From: JAHEJA01 sp965656445 | GTDB taxonomy: Bacteria > Pseudomonadota > Alphaproteobacteria > Rhodobacterales > Rhodobacteraceae | DNA length: 64,000 nt | Reading direction: 5' to 3' | Assembly (NCBI GenBank): GCA_965656445.1 | Contig: CBFHKO010000001.1 | Span: forward strand, 620,001-684,000 | Shown here: positions 60,916 to 64,000 of the stretch, in pieces | How positions within the stretch are numbered: the stretch's first letter is position 1 | Layout of the letters: the number at the start of each line of letters is the position of its first letter | Notes under the pieces: generated by a model | Told to the model about the DNA's origin: nothing | The model's input: only the letters and a program-made list of their open reading frames with translations | Database searches by the model: none | Program-made: the position numbers and the translations under genes

Positions 60916-61032
60916 AGCTTGGTCCCCTGTAGGCAAGTAATACTGTAATTAAGTCTGCTATAACGAGGAACAAAAGCGACAAAGGTCGCGTTTCCGACAT
61001 TTTCATAGACACTTGCGGCGAGACGTCACATG

Positions 61033-61057
61033 CAGAGTTTCTGATAAGAAACCTCTG
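61033..61057. other. Imperfect hairpin between the MOSC gene and fhs
   Basis: CAGAGTTTC pairs with GAAA-C-CTCTG (one bulged base) across a 6-base loop, 12 bases after the MOSC stop on the minus strand. There is no T tract on either side. It could be a weak terminator for the upstream operon or a structure in an fhs leader transcript. The rest of the 153-base gap (60916-61068) shows no coding sequence. Confidence 0.3.
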
Positions 61058-61068
61058 ATTGTTGAGCC

Positions 61069-61656
61069 TTAAAATGTGCCGCCACGCCAGGCACGTTGAT
61101 CAGGCATATGGAGGCGCATAACGTCCCCAACTTTGAGCGTGCCTTCACGTTCAACCCATCCAGTCACACCACGACGTTGTTGTGCGGCTTCTCGAAAAGA
61201 ACGGCCCTTGTCAGGGCAATGTTGCTCGATCACTTTAGCGGGTAAGTGGCAAGGGCGGTTTTGCATATCAATCGTGATCGTTGTGCCCGAGCTATTTTGC
61301 ATGCGTGTCGCAGGCGGAATATGTGAGAAATCCTCAACCCCTCGCACGACCATCGTAAGGCCAAGCCAACGTGGGTCCAAATGCTCAATACCCATATCAG
61401 CGGCGATCATGTCTAGCTCTTCTTGGCTTGCAATGCTGATTTGGCGGGTGTTGCGAATGATCGTTCCGCGAGGATACTGTCCCAAAACGCGACTACAGGA
61501 GGGACGCGTTTCCCCCCCATGCTCTTCGCCGTCAGGACCCGCAAATGTGAACGTGAGTTCATCGCGCCCATCTGAATCAAGGCGGGCTTCTCGGTCACTG
61601 ACCACGCCTAGCCAGACAACTTCTGCAAAAAAATCTGTCACATGTAATGCAGGCAT
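61069..61656 (-). CDS. MOSC domain-containing protein
   Basis: The 195-residue protein has a C-terminal MOSC domain (about 85-190) with the conserved cysteine in DMQNRPCHLPAKVIEQH. MOSC domains handle sulfur for molybdenum-cofactor enzymes or act as small oxidoreductases. The N-terminal part has a beta-rich region starting HVTDFFAEVVWLGVV. AGGAG lies before the ATG, and it follows the PPOX gene by 9 bases, so the two are probably co-transcribed. Confidence 0.88.
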   Translation of the reverse strand: MPALHVTDFFAEVVWLGVVSDREARLDSDGRDELTFTFAGPDGEEHGGETRPSCSRVLGQYPRGTIIRNTRQISIASQEELDMIAADMGIEHLDPRWLGLTMVVRGVEDFSHIPPATRMQNSSGTTITIDMQNRPCHLPAKVIEQHCPDKGRSFREAAQQRRGVTGWVEREGTLKVGDVMRLHMPDQRAWRGGTF

Positions 61657-61665
61657 CTTTCACTC

Positions 61666-62268
61666 CTACCAAAGCGTTTCTTTTGCGCGGGCCATCCACG
61701 CGGCATCATAGTCTTTACCGCCTTCTTCGAAATTCGAAGCCTCGGCGAGCAGGTCCCCAACAGTGGGCAAACCCTCCGTTTGATCCGCTCCCCAGAGATC
61801 AGAACGCAGCGGTGCGCGGCCACATTGCGTGAAAATCTCTGCAATCGAGATTACGATCACTGTTGTTGGCGTTTTCCCGTTATGGGCAAAGCGATCTCTT
61901 AATCCTTGATCTGCTGTGACAACAGCGGTCCCATTGATGCGTAAAACAGTGACCGATCCCGGAACAAGACAGGCCAATGAAATGCGCCCATCGCGGACAA
62001 TGTTTAGCAAAGTGTCCAGTCGGTTATTACCGCGCCAATCTGGCATGAGCAATGTGTGTTTGTCCAATTCGGTGACAACTGGACCTTGGTCCCCACGTGG
62101 GCTGCCATCTGTGCCCTCAGGTCCGACAGTGGAAAGAATGCAAAATCGGGATTTGCCTAGCCATGTGCGCACCAAAGGGGTTATTTCATAAACAACCTTC
62201 TTTATTGCAGCTGATACTGGTTCCCCATAGAGCGCCTTTAGATCATCAACTTTTGTTATGGGTGTCAT
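61666..62268 (-). CDS. PPOX-class FMN-binding protein
   Basis: The 200-residue protein of the pyridoxamine 5'-phosphate oxidase-like split-barrel superfamily is similar to the DR_2398-type group. Family features are FCILSTVGPEGTDGSPRGDQ near residue 45, then LLMPDWRGNNRLDTLLNIV and FTQCGRAPLRSDLW near 145. It probably binds FMN and acts as a flavin-dependent reductase or oxidase; the substrate is unknown. Its start overlaps the end of the plsC-like gene by 23 bases. Confidence 0.86.
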   Translation of the reverse strand: MTPITKVDDLKALYGEPVSAAIKKVVYEITPLVRTWLGKSRFCILSTVGPEGTDGSPRGDQGPVVTELDKHTLLMPDWRGNNRLDTLLNIVRDGRISLACLVPGSVTVLRINGTAVVTADQGLRDRFAHNGKTPTTVIVISIAEIFTQCGRAPLRSDLWGADQTEGLPTVGDLLAEASNFEEGGKDYDAAWMARAKETLW

Positions 62269-62995
62269 CGAAGATAGATCCTGCTTCGGTCAAAAGTGCA
62301 TTGGACGCGGTTTCGACTTTGTCCTCTAAAACTGTTAAAAATTCTTCTTTTTCTAATCCTGGCTGAATAGGGTCCAAGAATTCCACAATTGCAACACCCG
62401 GCTTGCGATAGATGCCCAATTTGGACCAAAAGACACCAACATTTGTGGCCACAGGCACACAGGGCATTCCCGTTTCCAGATAAAGCACCGCAGTGCCCAC
62501 TTTATAAGGGAGATATTCCCCTGGCGAGACACGCGTGCCTTGGGGATAAATGCACAATTGACCCTTCACGTGATCTCCTTTTTCCAGATCACGCATCATC
62601 TTTTTGATCGCTTCCGAACGACGGCCACGTTTGACTGGAATACATTTCAAAATTGCGCCGTACCACCCAACAACTGGAACAAAGCGAAGCTCTTGTTTCA
62701 TTATGAATTTCGGGTGAGGCACGGCCCCTGCAATCAACATCACATCAAGAAAGCTTTGATGTTTGCCTGCAACCAAGACTTCGCCCATCGGAGCAGACCC
62801 ACGAATTTCGGTCTTTAGCCCAACCATCCAAGAGGCCGTCCAGCGCACCCACCAAATATAAAAATGAACCGCAGCATATCCGCCACGACGATCAATCAAG
62901 GCCCACGGCAAAAAGCCAACACCAACGATTGCCATCATGATGTACATCTGAATATTAAAGACCAAAGACCGAAGCCATTGAATTGCATAAGTCAT
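62246..62995 (-). CDS. plsC: 1-acyl-sn-glycerol-3-phosphate acyltransferase (PlsC family)
   Basis: This enzyme makes phosphatidic acid from lysophosphatidic acid at the membrane. I choose the ATG at 62995, 2 bases after the ftsX stop, giving 249 residues; a frame open to 63094 overlaps ftsX and is rejected. An N-terminal membrane segment (about 10-35) precedes the catalytic HxxxxD in AGKHQSFLDVML, then RGRRSEAIKKMM and the substrate motif YPQGTRVSPGE. It is a typical neighbour of ftsEX in Rhodobacteraceae. Confidence 0.92.
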   Translation of the reverse strand: MTYAIQWLRSLVFNIQMYIMMAIVGVGFLPWALIDRRGGYAAVHFYIWWVRWTASWMVGLKTEIRGSAPMGEVLVAGKHQSFLDVMLIAGAVPHPKFIMKQELRFVPVVGWYGAILKCIPVKRGRRSEAIKKMMRDLEKGDHVKGQLCIYPQGTRVSPGEYLPYKVGTAVLYLETGMPCVPVATNVGVFWSKLGIYRKPGVAIVEFLDPIQPGLEKEEFLTVLEDKVETASNALLTEAGSIFDDTHNKS

Positions 62996-62997
62996 GA

Positions 62998-63903
62998 TTA
63001 GCTCAGCTCCCCTAGAACTTTGAGTGCGGCGGTGCGCGTTGCAGCAAAGGCAACGACGGCCGCAAAAATTGGTATCGTCAACAACCAGAGCCAATCAGCC
63101 CCTTGAAACCGTAACCCCGTCAAAATCGAGGCTTGTTGATCCGCAGACGGTAGAAACAAAATAGCAATGGCACCAAGACACATACCGCCCGCCGCCCCAA
63201 CAAAGGCGCGCGCTGCAAATCTGCGCACAAAAGCAGCTGCGATGTAATTGTCCTGTGCCCCAACAAGGCGCAAAACAGCAATGACCTGTGCATTTGCTGC
63301 TAATGCTGCGCGGGCCGCAAGCGTTATCATTGCGACACTTGCCCCAGTAATCAACAATATTGACACCCATCCCAGCAAAGCCAAGCGATCAGCGGCGGCA
63401 ACAATAGGACGACGCCAGCGTGAATGATCATCCAACACCGCCGCAGGCACTTCGGCCGAGAGCCGCAAGCGCAGGCCTTGGGCATCAAATCCCTCCGAAG
63501 TTTCCTGAATATCAATCAAAACAGGCACAGGAAGCATATCGATGGGCACGTCAGGACCAAACCATGGCTCTAATAATTTTTGTTGGTCTTGCTTAGAAAT
63601 AATCGTGGCTTGCGCAATTCCAGCTGTTGTATTCAAAACCTGGATCGCCGCTGCAAGCTGAATTTCTATTTGGTCCGAGGGCGCCGAAATGCGCAATGTC
63701 GATGAGTTGGCCAAAGCATTACCCCAACGTTCTGACAGCCGAGAGGAGGCAAAAGACAGCGCCATTGCAAAGACCACCAAAAACGCCATCGCAGCCGAGG
63801 TAAAGCTGGTTAAAGTCGCGGTAAAGCCTGTGGGCGGAACAACACGGTCTCGATGGCCATCCCCTGCCAATAACGTCGTTAGGTTACTGATCGGAGTGTT
63901 CAT
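62998..63903 (-). CDS. ftsX: Cell division protein FtsX
   Basis: FtsX is the permease-like partner of FtsE that activates wall hydrolases during septation. It has 301 residues with four membrane segments (about 30-52, 175-205, 225-250 and 270-295) and a periplasmic loop after the first. Segments such as LRLVGAQDNYIAAAFVRRFA near residue 215 are typical of FtsX. The ATG shares ATGA with the ftsE stop. Confidence 0.92.
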   Translation of the reverse strand: MNTPISNLTTLLAGDGHRDRVVPPTGFTATLTSFTSAAMAFLVVFAMALSFASSRLSERWGNALANSSTLRISAPSDQIEIQLAAAIQVLNTTAGIAQATIISKQDQQKLLEPWFGPDVPIDMLPVPVLIDIQETSEGFDAQGLRLRLSAEVPAAVLDDHSRWRRPIVAAADRLALLGWVSILLITGASVAMITLAARAALAANAQVIAVLRLVGAQDNYIAAAFVRRFAARAFVGAAGGMCLGAIAILFLPSADQQASILTGLRFQGADWLWLLTIPIFAAVVAFAATRTAALKVLGELS

Positions 63904-64000
63904 AGATCAGCCCCCGCCAATTGAATGCGACGGTTATAAATCCTGAGAACACGGGCTTGCACTTGGGATTTCGCCGCACGGATCAAGCTGAGATCATGGC
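63900..64000 (-). CDS. ftsE: Cell division ATP-binding protein FtsE, C-terminal fragment
   Basis: The last 32 residues of an ABC ATPase lie at the right edge, from HDLSLIRAAKSQVQARVLRI to a C-terminal AGADL. The initial HDLSL matches the switch-histidine region of an ABC ATPase. Identification as FtsE rests on overlap with ftsX and on this tail. The rest of the gene lies beyond the window. Confidence 0.85.
   Translation of the reverse strand, partial: HDLSLIRAAKSQVQARVLRIYNRRIQLAGADL

Noticed and set aside
60916..61068. Folate or SAM riboswitch upstream of fhs
   Set aside because: I see only a simple hairpin with a bulge and cannot align it to any known riboswitch core by eye.

Overview
The window is a stretch of an alphaproteobacterial chromosome, most likely from the Rhodobacteraceae (Roseobacter group). 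The basis is gene content and order: ruvCAB-ybgC-tolQRAB-pal-cpoB-tilS-ftsH, coxB-ctaB-ctaG-coxC-surf1-thrC-M16 peptidase, DUF484-xerC, phosphatidylcholine synthase, the cell-cycle regulator GcrA, and a flp-cpaBC-cpaEF-tadBCD pilus locus. Base composition is near half G+C by eye. Almost all of the sequence is coding, genes often overlap by 1-4 bases, and I saw no insertion sequence, prophage, CRISPR array, tRNA or rRNA.

Layout. 1-2134: the N-terminal 711 residues of a very large RTX-type exported protein, built from repeats of about 310 residues and running off the left edge. 2282-13956, all minus strand: Holliday-junction resolution (ruvC, ruvA, ruvB), an unknown 210-residue protein, the Tol-Pal envelope complex, tilS and ftsH. 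14239-14439: a DUF1127 mini-gene with its own terminator. 14513-18903, minus: prmA, an MFS transporter and priA. 18992-23544: transaldolase, DUF484, xerC and pcs on plus, an ABC-2 permease on minus, then gcrA on plus. 23633-28556: an AsmA-family protein (minus), rimO (plus) and a D-2-hydroxyglutarate dehydrogenase-like oxidase (minus). 28562-35975, minus: a GNAT acetyltransferase, an M16 peptidase, thrC, surf1 and the cytochrome c oxidase genes coxC, ctaG, an unnamed 53-residue protein, ctaB and coxB. 36167-42900, plus: tldD, dprA, topA and a 3-oxoacid CoA-transferase pair. 42897-43745, minus: a lytic transglycosylase. 44130-54272, plus: the Tad pilus locus. 54299-57407, plus: a ligase-associated helicase and phosphoesterase. 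57408-64000, minus: a membrane-bound LytTR regulator, folD, fhs, MOSC and PPOX proteins, a PlsC acyltransferase, ftsX and the end of ftsE.

How the genes work together. The ruvCAB, priA, xerC, topA, dprA and lhr/pdeM genes cover DNA recombination, restart and repair. Tol-Pal, FtsEX, the lytic transglycosylase and AsmA cover envelope constriction and homeostasis. The cox/cta group builds an aa3-type oxidase apart from subunit I, which is not in the window. The Tad locus encodes pilin, secretin, ATPases, platform proteins, TPR lipoproteins and prepilin peptidase. It carries an OmpA-like lipoprotein in the CpaD position and no TadE/F/G pseudopilins.

Most of the window is conserved core genome. 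The parts most worth a second look are the long-period RTX protein, the 53-residue protein in the cta operon, the hairpins inside the Tad locus, the OmpA-like protein in the CpaD slot, and a recurrent 3'-end DNA motif. I did not find a clearly new multi-gene defence or biosynthetic system.
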